Part shown: piece by piece, positions 41,364 to 49,939 of the stretch
Layout of the letters: the number at the start of each line of letters is the position of its first letter
Numbering within the stretch: position 1 is the stretch's first letter
Source: JBGZFC01 sp964631255
GTDB taxonomy: Bacteria > Bacteroidota > Bacteroidia > Bacteroidales > Dysgonomonadaceae
Reading direction: 5' to 3'
DNA: 50,126 bases
Assembly (NCBI GenBank): GCA_964631255.1
Contig: CAZVWS010000009.1
Span: 1-50,126 of the forward strand
The notes under the pieces: model-generated
What the model was told of the DNA's origin: nothing
Seen by the model: only the letters and a program-made list of their open reading frames with translations
Databases searched by the model: none
Made by a program: the position numbers and the translations under genes

Positions 41364-43109
41364 ATGAAAAACAGACAGATATACATTTCTTTTTTTGTTG
41401 TTAGCTTGCTTCTGGCACTGCTATCTCCAACCAACTTATCATCGCAGGTGTTGCCCCAAAAAAAGTGGCAAATAGATGAAATGCAGCAACGCAAGTTCGA
41501 CTATTACTACTACGAAGCCATCAATGCCAAAAGCAGAGATAAGTACGCCGAGGCGTTCGATTATTTTCAATATTGCCACGAGTTAGACTCCACCAACGCC
41601 AGTGTTTTGACCGAATTGGGGGCATTTTATAGCTTCCTTGGCAACAATACACAAGCGTACCATTTTTTTAAGAAAGCAGTTGGTTACGCTCCCAACAATT
41701 ACGATTACAATTTTATTTATGCCAATATTTGCAAAGCATTGAATATGGACGAGGAGGTGGTGAGCATCTATGAAAATATGATAGAAAAATTCCCTAACAA
41801 AACCGACCTCTACTACGAACTTGCCGAGGCATATTCCAACAGCGGCGAGCTGAAAAAAGCCATTAAAACCCTGACCAAATTAGAATCCATTGTTGGTGTT
41901 TCGGATGTGATTACGATGAACAAGTTCAGACTGTATAACATGTTGGGGCAAAGAGATAAAATCTTTGAAGAGATGCAGGAAATTATAGATAAAAACCCAA
42001 CCGACTTGCGCTATCCGATGGTTATGGGCGATTTGTATCTGCACAACGAGCAATATGACAATGCGCTCAAATACTACAATCGGGTAAAAGAAATGGACGC
42101 CGATTATCCGGCTCTCATCCCGGCAATGGTCAATTATTACGAGAAAACGGGAAACAACTCGGCTGCCGAGGCAGAGATTACAAAAGCAACCACCAATCCT
42201 AAAATGGATATTGGAATGAAGCTGCAACTCATAACCAGATATATCGATATTTTGTTAGAGAATGAGAAAGATACCAAAATTGTGACCCCCCTTTTTCAGT
42301 CGCTTTTCGAGCAATATCCCAATTATTCCGATTTGAATCTGCTGTATGGCAATGTACTTTTGCTGCAAAATAACAAAGAAGGAGCTTACAATCAGTTTGA
42401 TGTGTATGCTCTGACCAATCCTACCAACCCGGTGGGATACGAACAAATGTTGCGCATCGCTTTGCCCGACAGCGTTACACAAGTTGTGGATATTACCGAC
42501 CGTGCAATGAAAAATATTCCCGAAGCACCACAATTTTATTTCTATGCCGGATTGGCAAAATATTTGCAAAATAATTATCCCGAATCCTTGCGCATATTTC
42601 AAGAGGGATTGGAGAAAGCAACCTTCGATAATCCGCTATTTGAAGCAGATTTTTATGGACAGATAGGCGATTTACATTATGCAATAGGGAACAAACAGCT
42701 GGCTTTTCAAAATTACGATAAATCGTTGGCACTCAATCCGCAAAATCTGCATATTCTGAATAATTACAGCTACTATTTGTCGGTTGACAACAAGCAATTG
42801 GACAAAGCCGAGCAAATGAGCGGCATCACCATCAAAGCCGAACCCACAAACCCAACTTACTTAGACACATACGGTTGGATTTTGTTTATGCAACGCTCTT
42901 ACGTGATGGCAAAAATATATTTGCAAAAAGCCGTGCAATACAGCCAAGATGAACCCTCAGCCGATGTGTTGGAGCACTACGGCGATGTGCTTGCCGTTAC
43001 CGGCGAAACGGAAGAGGCACTTGTGCAGTGGCAAAAAGCAAAAGAGTTGGGTAGCGATTCCAAAACTTTGGATAAGAAAATAGAGCAAAAACAGTATATG
43101 GAAGAATAA
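41364..43109 (+). CDS. Exported TPR-repeat protein
   Basis: A 581-residue protein with a signal peptide (MKNRQIYISFFVVSLLLALLSPTNLSSQ) and then tetratricopeptide repeats through most of its length, e.g. AEAFDYFQYCHELDSTNASVLTELGAFY, DLYYELAEAYSNSGELKKAIKTL and QLAFQNYDKSLALNPQNLHILNNYSYYL. It should be periplasmic or attached to the outer membrane and act as a protein-interaction scaffold. The start is ATG 41364, four bases after dut; the longer frame runs back through dut. Its neighbours (lipoprotein, EnvC-like) suggest a role in envelope assembly or division. Confidence 0.83.
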   Translation: MKNRQIYISFFVVSLLLALLSPTNLSSQVLPQKKWQIDEMQQRKFDYYYYEAINAKSRDKYAEAFDYFQYCHELDSTNASVLTELGAFYSFLGNNTQAYHFFKKAVGYAPNNYDYNFIYANICKALNMDEEVVSIYENMIEKFPNKTDLYYELAEAYSNSGELKKAIKTLTKLESIVGVSDVITMNKFRLYNMLGQRDKIFEEMQEIIDKNPTDLRYPMVMGDLYLHNEQYDNALKYYNRVKEMDADYPALIPAMVNYYEKTGNNSAAEAEITKATTNPKMDIGMKLQLITRYIDILLENEKDTKIVTPLFQSLFEQYPNYSDLNLLYGNVLLLQNNKEGAYNQFDVYALTNPTNPVGYEQMLRIALPDSVTQVVDITDRAMKNIPEAPQFYFYAGLAKYLQNNYPESLRIFQEGLEKATFDNPLFEADFYGQIGDLHYAIGNKQLAFQNYDKSLALNPQNLHILNNYSYYLSVDNKQLDKAEQMSGITIKAEPTNPTYLDTYGWILFMQRSYVMAKIYLQKAVQYSQDEPSADVLEHYGDVLAVTGETEEALVQWQKAKELGSDSKTLDKKIEQKQYMEE

Positions 43110-43113
43110 CAAA

Positions 43114-43968
43114 ATGAGGAATGTAGAAAACAAAAAAATATATTTCGTACTGCTGTTTTTTGCAGTGCTCATCGCTTTTTCGGGTTGCAAGAGCAAAAAA
43201 CAGGTTGTTGCGGATTATACGCCCATCGAGGACAAAAAGAACGCACAACTTTTTTTGGATATTTTAGACAACGCGTTTGCATATAACACGTTGTCGTCAA
43301 AGCTGAATTTAAATATCTCGTCAGGCACTCGTTCCATCAGCTCCCGGGCAAGTTTGCGGATGATAAAAGACAACGCCATGCAAATTTCTATTCAGCCCCT
43401 GTTTGGTGTGGAAATGTTCAGAATCTATATCACACCCGACACGCTTATCGTTCTGGACCGCATGAACAAGCAATACATGCAAGAATCTATTTCCGACCTC
43501 AAAAAAACTTATCCGGTTGGATTCGATTTTCAAACACTACAATCACTTTTTACCAACCAACTGTTTGTATCGGGAAAAGAAGAGGTGCTACCGTCAGATT
43601 TTACTGCTTTTCGATTCGAAAAACCATCCGATTTACATTACCGATTGAAAGCCACAGACAAAATTTCGGCAATCGATTACTCGTTCACTATCAATGGGAA
43701 TGACAGGGTGAGTTTCGCCCATTTGGTAGAACCACAAAAAAAATACTCGTTGCAGTGGCAATACGGAAATTTTGAAATGGTGCAAAACCAAACTTTTCCA
43801 TCACAAATGAATGTATTGGTGGAGTCGCCCAGCCGAAAAATGAGTGTTGGATTGGATTTCTCCGAAATAAAAAAAGACGAATCGTTCTCTTTGTCAATGA
43901 AAATTCCTACCGGATATTCTAAAAGAACGATGGACGACATATTAAGAATTTTAACTTCGATTCGATGA
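43114..43968 (+). CDS. DUF4292-type lipoprotein
   Basis: A 284-residue lipoprotein. Signal ends in LIAFSGC (Cys25), followed by KSKKQ. The body is beta-rich (LSSKLNLNISSGTRSISSRASLRM, MQISIQPLFGVEMFRIYITPDTLIVLDRMN), consistent with a LolA/LolB-like half-barrel seen in DUF4292 proteins. That fold binds lipoprotein acyl chains, so a role in lipid or lipoprotein handling is an inference. It follows the TPR gene by 4 bases and its stop overlaps the next ATG (ATGA), so it is tightly coupled. Confidence 0.8.
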   Translation: MRNVENKKIYFVLLFFAVLIAFSGCKSKKQVVADYTPIEDKKNAQLFLDILDNAFAYNTLSSKLNLNISSGTRSISSRASLRMIKDNAMQISIQPLFGVEMFRIYITPDTLIVLDRMNKQYMQESISDLKKTYPVGFDFQTLQSLFTNQLFVSGKEEVLPSDFTAFRFEKPSDLHYRLKATDKISAIDYSFTINGNDRVSFAHLVEPQKKYSLQWQYGNFEMVQNQTFPSQMNVLVESPSRKMSVGLDFSEIKKDESFSLSMKIPTGYSKRTMDDILRILTSIR

Positions 43969-45359
43969 AAAAAATATCGTTCCTGCTTTTTCTTCTGCTT
44001 CTCTCTTGCTCGGTGATGGCGCAAACCAAGCAGATAGATAATTTGCAAAAACAGCAAAAAACGCTGCGTGATGAGATAAAAAACACCAACAGCCTTTTTT
44101 TGAACGTTAAAAAACATACAAGTACCATTCTGGAAAGGCTCAATCTGATAAACAAGCAGATAGATTCCAGAAAAGAAATGATTTCTTTGCAAAGACAGGA
44201 GATAGTAGCATTAGAAAGGCAGCAATCCTTGCTGGAAAACGAAATTTCGCGATTGGACAAAGAGCTCAAACAAAAGCAGGAACGATATGCGCATGCCATC
44301 AAAACCCTTCAGTTGGGTAAGCAAGGCGAGAACAAACTGTTTTTTATCCTTTCGGGAAAATCGCTGGGCGAGTCGTTGCGAAGAATGCAATATCTCAAAA
44401 ATTACTCCAAATGGCGAAAACACCAAGCCGAAGAAATTAAATTGAAAAACAAAGAGTTATCGGCGAAAAAAAATGAGCTTATCCGCTCCAAAAATGAAAA
44501 ACAGAAAGCCCTGACTGCCATAGAAGCTGAACAGAAAAAACTGCAACAAGAAGAGGAAACCCGCAAACGGGAAATGGAAGAAGCCAAAGGCAAACAACAA
44601 GAGTTGCAAAAAACATTGCAAAACAAACAGCAACAAGCGCGAAAATTGGATGCCCAAATAGAGAAACTGATTGCCGAAGAAGTGGCACGCCAAGAGCGGG
44701 AAGCCGAAGCACGCAGATTGGCTGCCGAAGCCGAAAAACGACGCAAAGCAGAAGAGGCTGCAGAACGTGCACGCAAAGCGGAAGAAAAACGAAAACAAGA
44801 AGAAGCCAAACGAAAAGAATCGGGTCGAAAAACTCCGAAAAACGAGACGGAAATAGCTCGAGCAGAACCCGCCAAACCAACCAACATACCCGAACCAAGA
44901 ATTGAAACACCGGCATCTGCAGCATCAGACGAATCGTTCACCCTATCTAAAAATTTCTCGGCAAACAAAGGCAAATTACCTATGCCCGTGAGTGGTCCTT
45001 CTACCATCGTAACTCGTTTCGGAGTAAACCGGCACAACCAATACAATATTTCCACCAATAGCAACGGCGTTGACATACAGGCACAACGCAATGCCAATGT
45101 GCGCAGCATTTTCGACGGTACGGTTTCAAAAGTATTCTTTTTCGCAGGTTCCAATACCTGCATCATAGTAAGCCATGGCGAGTATTTTTCGTTTTACGAC
45201 AATATCTACGATTTGTATGTAAAACAAGGCGATAAAGTAAAAACAGGACAGTCGCTCGGTCGCATCTACACCGACCCCGACACGGGATTGGCTAAAATGC
45301 ACTTCCAATTGTGGCAAAAAAACACCAAATTGAATCCATCGGTCTGGTTAAAACACTAA
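43965..45359 (+). CDS. EnvC-like murein hydrolase activator (degenerate LytM domain)
   Basis: A 464-residue exported protein: signal peptide (MKKISFLLFLLLLSCSVMAQ), long coiled coil (residues ~22-300: KQQKTLRDEIKNTN, RQEIVALERQQSLLENEISRL, then a Lys/Glu/Ala-rich stretch) and a C-terminal LytM/M23 fold. The zinc site is incomplete: the first His is Asn (NSNGVDI) and the final HxH has become KMH (AKMHFQLW). This loss is typical of EnvC, which activates amidases rather than cleaving murein itself. It probably controls septal murein splitting during division. Its ATG overlaps the DUF4292 stop. Confidence 0.87.
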   Translation: MKKISFLLFLLLLSCSVMAQTKQIDNLQKQQKTLRDEIKNTNSLFLNVKKHTSTILERLNLINKQIDSRKEMISLQRQEIVALERQQSLLENEISRLDKELKQKQERYAHAIKTLQLGKQGENKLFFILSGKSLGESLRRMQYLKNYSKWRKHQAEEIKLKNKELSAKKNELIRSKNEKQKALTAIEAEQKKLQQEEETRKREMEEAKGKQQELQKTLQNKQQQARKLDAQIEKLIAEEVARQEREAEARRLAAEAEKRRKAEEAAERARKAEEKRKQEEAKRKESGRKTPKNETEIARAEPAKPTNIPEPRIETPASAASDESFTLSKNFSANKGKLPMPVSGPSTIVTRFGVNRHNQYNISTNSNGVDIQAQRNANVRSIFDGTVSKVFFFAGSNTCIIVSHGEYFSFYDNIYDLYVKQGDKVKTGQSLGRIYTDPDTGLAKMHFQLWQKNTKLNPSVWLKH

Positions 45360-45402
45360 CAAAAACAACTATCTTTCACTACAAAAATAGAACAACCGTT
45401 GT

Positions 45403-46689
45403 ATGAATTTAAAAATTAGGCTCATCATCATGAATTTCCTCCAATTTGCAGTTTGGGGGGCGTATCTTACCTCCATGTCTCGCTATTTGGGACCGGTAGG
45501 TTTGGGAACACACATCGGCATATTTTACTCTGTGCAGGGCATTGTATCTATTTTTATGCCGGCACTTATCGGTATCATTGCAGACCGATGGATTCCGGCG
45601 CAAAAGCTTTTGGGAATCTGCCATTTTCTGGCGGGCGCATTCATGATTGCCGCCGGCATGTATGGCGTACAAGCCGGAAGTGAAGTCAATTTTTATACCC
45701 TTTTCACTCTTTATACGTGGAGTGTAGCGTTTTATATGCCCACTTTGGCTCTCTCCAATTCGGTGGCATACAGCATATTGGAGCAAAACCAATTGGATAC
45801 GGTAAAAGCCTTCCCACCCATCCGTGTGTTTGGAACCATTGGTTTCATTCTTTCTATGTGGGCAGTAGATATTTTGGGTTATCAAACTACACCTATCCAA
45901 TTCATATTTAGCGGAATAGTGGGCGTTGCATTGGCTTTATACGCCTTCACATTGCCCAATTGTCCGGTAAACAAGCGGGTGGAGAAAAAATCGTTTGTGG
46001 AAGCCGCCGGATTGAATGCCTTCAAACTGTTTAAACAGAAAAAGATGGCAATATTTTTCCTATTTTCTATGTTTCTCGGTGTTTCGTTGCAGATTACCAA
46101 CGGATTTGCCAACCCGTTTATCTCCAGTTTTGAGTCGGCAGCTCAATATGCACAAACCTTTGGTGTGAAGCACTCCAATATTCTTATTTCGCTTTCACAA
46201 ATTTCGGAAACGCTATGTATTTTGCTTATCCCGTTCTTTTTACGCCGTTTCGGCATCAAAACCGTGATGCTGATTGCCATGTTTGGCTGGGTGCTTCGGT
46301 TTGGATTTTTTGGAATAGGCAATCCGGGCGATGGCGTTTGGCTATTGGTGCTGTCTATGCTGGTGTATGGCGTGGCATTCGATTTTTTCAATATATCGGG
46401 TTCGCTATTTGTCAATCAGGAAACAGATTCTTCCATCCGCTCCAGTGCGCAAGGGCTTTTTATGCTGATGACCAATGGCATAGGTGCTACAATCGGCACT
46501 TTGGGTGCGCAAGCTGTTGTAAATAAATATTGTCAGTGGACCGATGTGGCAGTCGCCGGCGGCACCAAATCGTTGTTGATTGGCGATTGGCAAACCGTGT
46601 GGTTTATTTTTGCCGGATACTCGTTGGTAGTGATGATATTATTTGCTCTTTTGTTTAAAAACGAGAAAAACGGAGTGAAAAAGGGATAG
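45403..46689 (+). CDS. NupG-like nucleoside:proton symporter
   Basis: A 428-residue inner-membrane protein with 12 predicted helices. It starts MNLKIRLIIMNFLQFAVWGAYL and has GIIADRWIPAQKLLG (loop 2-3) and RVFGTIGFILSMW, typical of the nucleoside:H+ symporter branch of the MFS (NupG/XapB). It likely imports nucleosides for salvage. It follows the EnvC-like gene by 43 bases on the same strand and may be its own unit; a weak TATCTTTC box lies in the gap. Convergent with the response regulator, five bases apart. Confidence 0.85.
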   Translation: MNLKIRLIIMNFLQFAVWGAYLTSMSRYLGPVGLGTHIGIFYSVQGIVSIFMPALIGIIADRWIPAQKLLGICHFLAGAFMIAAGMYGVQAGSEVNFYTLFTLYTWSVAFYMPTLALSNSVAYSILEQNQLDTVKAFPPIRVFGTIGFILSMWAVDILGYQTTPIQFIFSGIVGVALALYAFTLPNCPVNKRVEKKSFVEAAGLNAFKLFKQKKMAIFFLFSMFLGVSLQITNGFANPFISSFESAAQYAQTFGVKHSNILISLSQISETLCILLIPFFLRRFGIKTVMLIAMFGWVLRFGFFGIGNPGDGVWLLVLSMLVYGVAFDFFNISGSLFVNQETDSSIRSSAQGLFMLMTNGIGATIGTLGAQAVVNKYCQWTDVAVAGGTKSLLIGDWQTVWFIFAGYSLVVMILFALLFKNEKNGVKKG

Positions 46690-46694
46690 TTTTT

Positions 46695-47384
46695 TTACAA
46701 TTTTGTATATCCCATTTTGATGGCGTATTTTACCAATTCTGCTATGCTGCAAAAACCCAATTTGTGAAAAATATTGTTTCGATGACTTTCCACGGTTCTT
46801 GTACTCAAATTTAACTTATCGGCAATCTTTTTGGTTTGCAATCCTTCGCACAGCAAATGGATAACATCTATCTCTCTCTCCGTCAAATCGCATTCTGCCG
46901 ATTGTATGGATTTGGTTTGGTCTTTTTCTTGCAGATATTTTTTTGTGCGGTATATATCGTACATCATTTTGGTAACGCTGTGTCCAAAAAAATGGCATCC
47001 GTTCATCACATCAAAATAGGCTCTTTGTATGTCTTTTTCGTTGGACATTTTGCTCAAATAGGCCTCTATCCCTATTTCTAACAACTCTTCTACCAACCCC
47101 TCCGATACCTCGGACGAGAGCATGATAATTTTTGTCTCGGGCAATTCTGTTTTTAGTTTTCGTGCAATTTCCACACCCGTAATATCGGGGAGCATGATGT
47201 CTAAGAAAACCAAATCAGGAATGCAACCGCTTTGGATGAGAGCAAAAAACTCCTCGCCCGATTTTGCTTCTCCAACTACTTCGTAAGGAAAATCGGTATT
47301 TTTGCCCAATGCACCAATCAATCCTTTGCGAAAAAGTGCATGGTCGTCTACTAAAATAATCTTTGTACTTTCTTTTTCCATCAC
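46695..47384 (-). CDS. NarL/LuxR-type response regulator
   Basis: A 229-residue two-component regulator. Receiver domain (1-125): acidic pair Asp13/Asp14 in ILVDDH, phospho-acceptor Asp62 in LVFLDIMLPD, and the conserved Lys in AYLSKMS. C-terminal helix-turn-helix (~165-225): CDLTEREIDVIHLLCEGLQTKKIADKLNLSTRTVESHRNNI, the LuxR/GerE signature. It lies 21 bases after the TPR histidine kinase on the same strand, so the pair is one system. The target genes cannot be told from the sequence. Confidence 0.9.
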   Translation of the reverse strand: MMEKESTKIILVDDHALFRKGLIGALGKNTDFPYEVVGEAKSGEEFFALIQSGCIPDLVFLDIMLPDITGVEIARKLKTELPETKIIMLSSEVSEGLVEELLEIGIEAYLSKMSNEKDIQRAYFDVMNGCHFFGHSVTKMMYDIYRTKKYLQEKDQTKSIQSAECDLTEREIDVIHLLCEGLQTKKIADKLNLSTRTVESHRNNIFHKLGFCSIAELVKYAIKMGYTKL

Positions 47385-47405
47385 TTAGTCAATTTTTTAC
47401 ACGCG

Positions 47406-49292
47406 TTATTTTATTAAATCGAACGATATGGTTGTACCCTTGTTGCTGCTTATTATCTGCAACTTGCTGCTATTCATCTGCAAAAACTCTTTACAAATAA
47501 CCAATCCCAAGCCGTTTCCTTTTTCGCCACCGGTACCCGTAGTGGAGTGCGTAATGCCGGTATTGAGCAAATTGTCAATCTGTTTTGCATTCATGCCCAC
47601 GCCGTTGTCTGCTACATAAACCGTTATTCTATCGGTTTTTTCCGTTGTGCCAATGGTTATTTGGGCGTTGGTGTTTGAAAACGAAAATTTAACGGCATTG
47701 TTGAGCAGGTTTAGCAAAACGGTCTGAATCATAGACCTATCGGCAAAAGCCATGGTGCTTCCTTCAAAATGGGTTTGCAACGATATGTTTTTTTGTTTAG
47801 CCGATAGTTTGTAAACGCTCAGCGTATCGCGAATCGTATCCGAAATATCGAAAAATATGGGTTTGTAGTGTGTGTCGTCCAATTGCATTTTTGCCCAATT
47901 GAGCAGGTTTTGTAATAAGTTGAGTTGCGTTTCGGTAGAGTCTTGAAACTCGTTCAGATTGGATAAAATACTCTCCTTGTCGCATTTTTCTATCTCGTTG
48001 CGCATGGTTTCTATGGCAATTTGTTGTGCCAAAAGGGGCGATTTCAAATCGTGCGAAATAATGCTCAAGAGTTTGTCCTTTGTAGCGTTGCTTTTGATTA
48101 AATCTCGGTTTTTATTGTAAAGAATTTGGTTGTGCTTCCTTCTTGTAAACATAATGTATAAAAGCAGGAAAATGATGATTGCTGCCGTAGAAGTAGCAAG
48201 TATGGAGTATCGAAAGCGGGTCTTTTGTTGGTTTAGCTTTATCTGTTGCTGCGCAATTTGCAACTCTTTTTCTTGCGTATCGTGTTTCACGCGCATATCC
48301 TGCAGCGATTGGTGCAGGTTGTAGTCCGACTGCTTTTGCATGAGCGAATAAAATTGCTGGTGGCTTTTTACCGACAAATCGGGATTTCCCATTTTGGCAT
48401 AGATAGTTACCAAATGGTCATAAACCTGTATAAGGAGCGAATAGTTGGTAGGTTCGGCTATATCAATAATTTTTTCGGCATATTTCAGCGCCTCTTCGTA
48501 TTTTTTTTCTACCCGGTAGTATCGCAAAAAACGCAAATAGATATTCTGGATATGCATCACGTAGTTTTTCTTTAAAGCCAATTGTAGCGCTTCATCCAGG
48601 TATTGTTTGGTTTTTTGTTGGTATTCGGGTTTCACTCTTTCGGTATCCCATCTGTTTAGGTTGGTGTAGTAGGAAGCATACAAACCCAAATTCTGAATGA
48701 TATAGGAGGTATCGCGCAACTCCTCCGCTAACTGATACGATTGGTCGATAAGAGGCAATGCTTTTTCGTTTTGGTTGCTCACGCAATAGAGCTGTGCCAA
48801 AGCATTTACGGTTATCATCCGCTCTTTCTTGTGCTTGTTTATCGAGGTAAGTGCAAGTGCTTGTTGCAAATATTTTTCGGCAACCGAGTCGTTGTACATA
48901 TAATAGTGCACTTTGCCTATGCCCACCAACGATGCAGCCAACAGATTGTCTTTTTGCAAATCTTTACTGATGGTGTGTGCCCGGATGGCATCTTCCATTG
49001 CCGACTCAAACAGGGTCAAATTGCAAGCCACTTGGCTGCGAAGCAACAGCGTGTGCACCATTTTTTCGTAATCGGAATTGTTCGTAGGTTCATTTAGTGC
49101 TTTGTCTAAGCAAGCCAGAGCCGAATCATTTTTGGCAAGCAGATACAGAACTTTTGCTTGGATGTAATAGTCTGTTTGGTTTTGAGACACAGCTCTTTGT
49201 GGTAAGAGTAGGAGCGATATGCAAAACACGAAAAACAATGCCTGTTTGTATCGTGTTGTGGCAATAAATAGCAGTGTATGTCTCTTTTTCAT
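47406..49292 (-). CDS. TPR-containing sensor histidine kinase
   Basis: A 628-residue kinase. Signal peptide (KQALFFVFCISLLLLPQRAVS), periplasmic tetratricopeptide repeats (residues ~40-320), a short coiled segment, one membrane helix (~361-383), then the HisKA domain with His414 in SIISHDLKSP and the ATPase boxes NLLNNAVKFS (N), DNGVGM (G1) and GNGLGL (G2). It is a typical Bacteroidetes TPR kinase that senses an envelope or peptide signal through protein contacts. Co-directional with its regulator. A TATCTTTG box (49386-49393) is ~94 bases upstream. Confidence 0.9.
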   Translation of the reverse strand: MKKRHTLLFIATTRYKQALFFVFCISLLLLPQRAVSQNQTDYYIQAKVLYLLAKNDSALACLDKALNEPTNNSDYEKMVHTLLLRSQVACNLTLFESAMEDAIRAHTISKDLQKDNLLAASLVGIGKVHYYMYNDSVAEKYLQQALALTSINKHKKERMITVNALAQLYCVSNQNEKALPLIDQSYQLAEELRDTSYIIQNLGLYASYYTNLNRWDTERVKPEYQQKTKQYLDEALQLALKKNYVMHIQNIYLRFLRYYRVEKKYEEALKYAEKIIDIAEPTNYSLLIQVYDHLVTIYAKMGNPDLSVKSHQQFYSLMQKQSDYNLHQSLQDMRVKHDTQEKELQIAQQQIKLNQQKTRFRYSILATSTAAIIIFLLLYIMFTRRKHNQILYNKNRDLIKSNATKDKLLSIISHDLKSPLLAQQIAIETMRNEIEKCDKESILSNLNEFQDSTETQLNLLQNLLNWAKMQLDDTHYKPIFFDISDTIRDTLSVYKLSAKQKNISLQTHFEGSTMAFADRSMIQTVLLNLLNNAVKFSFSNTNAQITIGTTEKTDRITVYVADNGVGMNAKQIDNLLNTGITHSTTGTGGEKGNGLGLVICKEFLQMNSSKLQIISSNKGTTISFDLIK

Positions 49293-49385
49293 TTGGTTGC
49301 AAATATTTTTTCAGACCGACAGACTTTTTTGACTAATAAACGGGATGACATCTATCCAATTGTATTTCCTGCTTCTGATTTGCAA

Positions 49386-49393
49386 CAAAGATA
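49386..49393 (-). promoter_or_regulatory. -7 promoter box of the two-component system
   Basis: The minus strand reads TATCTTTG, perfect TAnnTTTG, 93 bases before the kinase ATG. Confidence 0.55.
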
Positions 49394-49491
49394 CAAATAT
49401 TATACAATAAATGTTGATTTTAACTAACATTTCTATCCTTATTCCCTGTTTCGTATTTTAATATATTGGTAATGAATGTATTGATTCTTAA

Positions 49492-49746
49492 AATGGGCTG
49501 TTTGCCGGTTTTGCTTTCAAAGCACCATTACGGCACATCTATCCCAATCCGGCAAGCGATGTGTTGCACATAGAGTGCGAAAATCTGAAATATCTGAGAT
49601 TGCATAACGCGATGGGACAAACCGTGCTACTAAGAGAAAACGAGCAAGTGTTGCATGTTTCATCTTTACCAAACGGTGTCTATTATTTAGAAATAACTAC
49701 AACGGACAACTACCGCCGTGTAGAAAAAATAATTATAGCTAAATAG
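49492..49746 (+). pseudogene. Orphan T9SS type A sorting-domain fragment
   Basis: Open frame of 84 codons after an in-frame TAA (49489-49491). It translates to NGLFAGFAFKAPLRHIYPNP and continues ASDVLHIECENLKYLRLHNAMGQTVLL ... LPNGVYYLEITTTDNYRRVEKIIIAK, which is a complete type A C-terminal sorting domain. There is no signal peptide or passenger, and the only in-frame start is GTG at 49561. It is most likely the 3' remnant of a secreted protein gene whose body was lost. Confidence 0.7.
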
Positions 49747-49768
49747 GAAAAATCACAGATTTAATTGG

Positions 49769-49796
49769 GCAGAGACGTGGCATGCCATGTCTCTAC
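49769..49796. repeat. Palindromic GTAGAGAC-type dispersed repeat
   Basis: GCAGAGACGTGGCATGCCAT followed by GTCTCTAC; nearly perfect palindrome centred on GCATGC. It resembles the GTAGAGACGTxGCATGCxACGTCTCTAC palindrome found in many Bacteroidetes and cyanobacteria. A T run after it may let it terminate the fragment's transcript. Confidence 0.65.
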
Positions 49797-49855
49797 TTTT
49801 TTGGTCGGTTTCTGAAGCTCCCTCTCCAGCCTTCTCCATTATAGAGGCGAACCGA

Positions 49856-49882
49856 GCGTCTGACCGATTGCCGGTCTGACGC
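49856..49882. repeat. Near-perfect inverted repeat
   Basis: GCGTCTGACCG (49856-49866) and CGGTCTGACGC (49872-49882) are reverse complements but for one base. It starts a patch of GTCTGAT/GATGTC words (49909-49937: TGTCTGATGACCGATGTC and two more units) lacking genes. Confidence 0.6.
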
Positions 49883-49939
49883 GTGAATAAACTTTTTATT
49901 GTCGGATGTCTGATGACCGATGTCTGATGTCTGATGAAC

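Noticed and set aside
44402..45166. Long Cys/Ser-rich antisense frame over the EnvC-like gene
   Set aside because: It mirrors the Lys/Glu/Ala-rich coiled coil on the other strand; composition is that of a shadow frame.
49909..49937. CRISPR-like tandem repeat
   Set aside because: The GTCTGATG words are only 7-14 bases, without unique spacers, and have no cas genes nearby.
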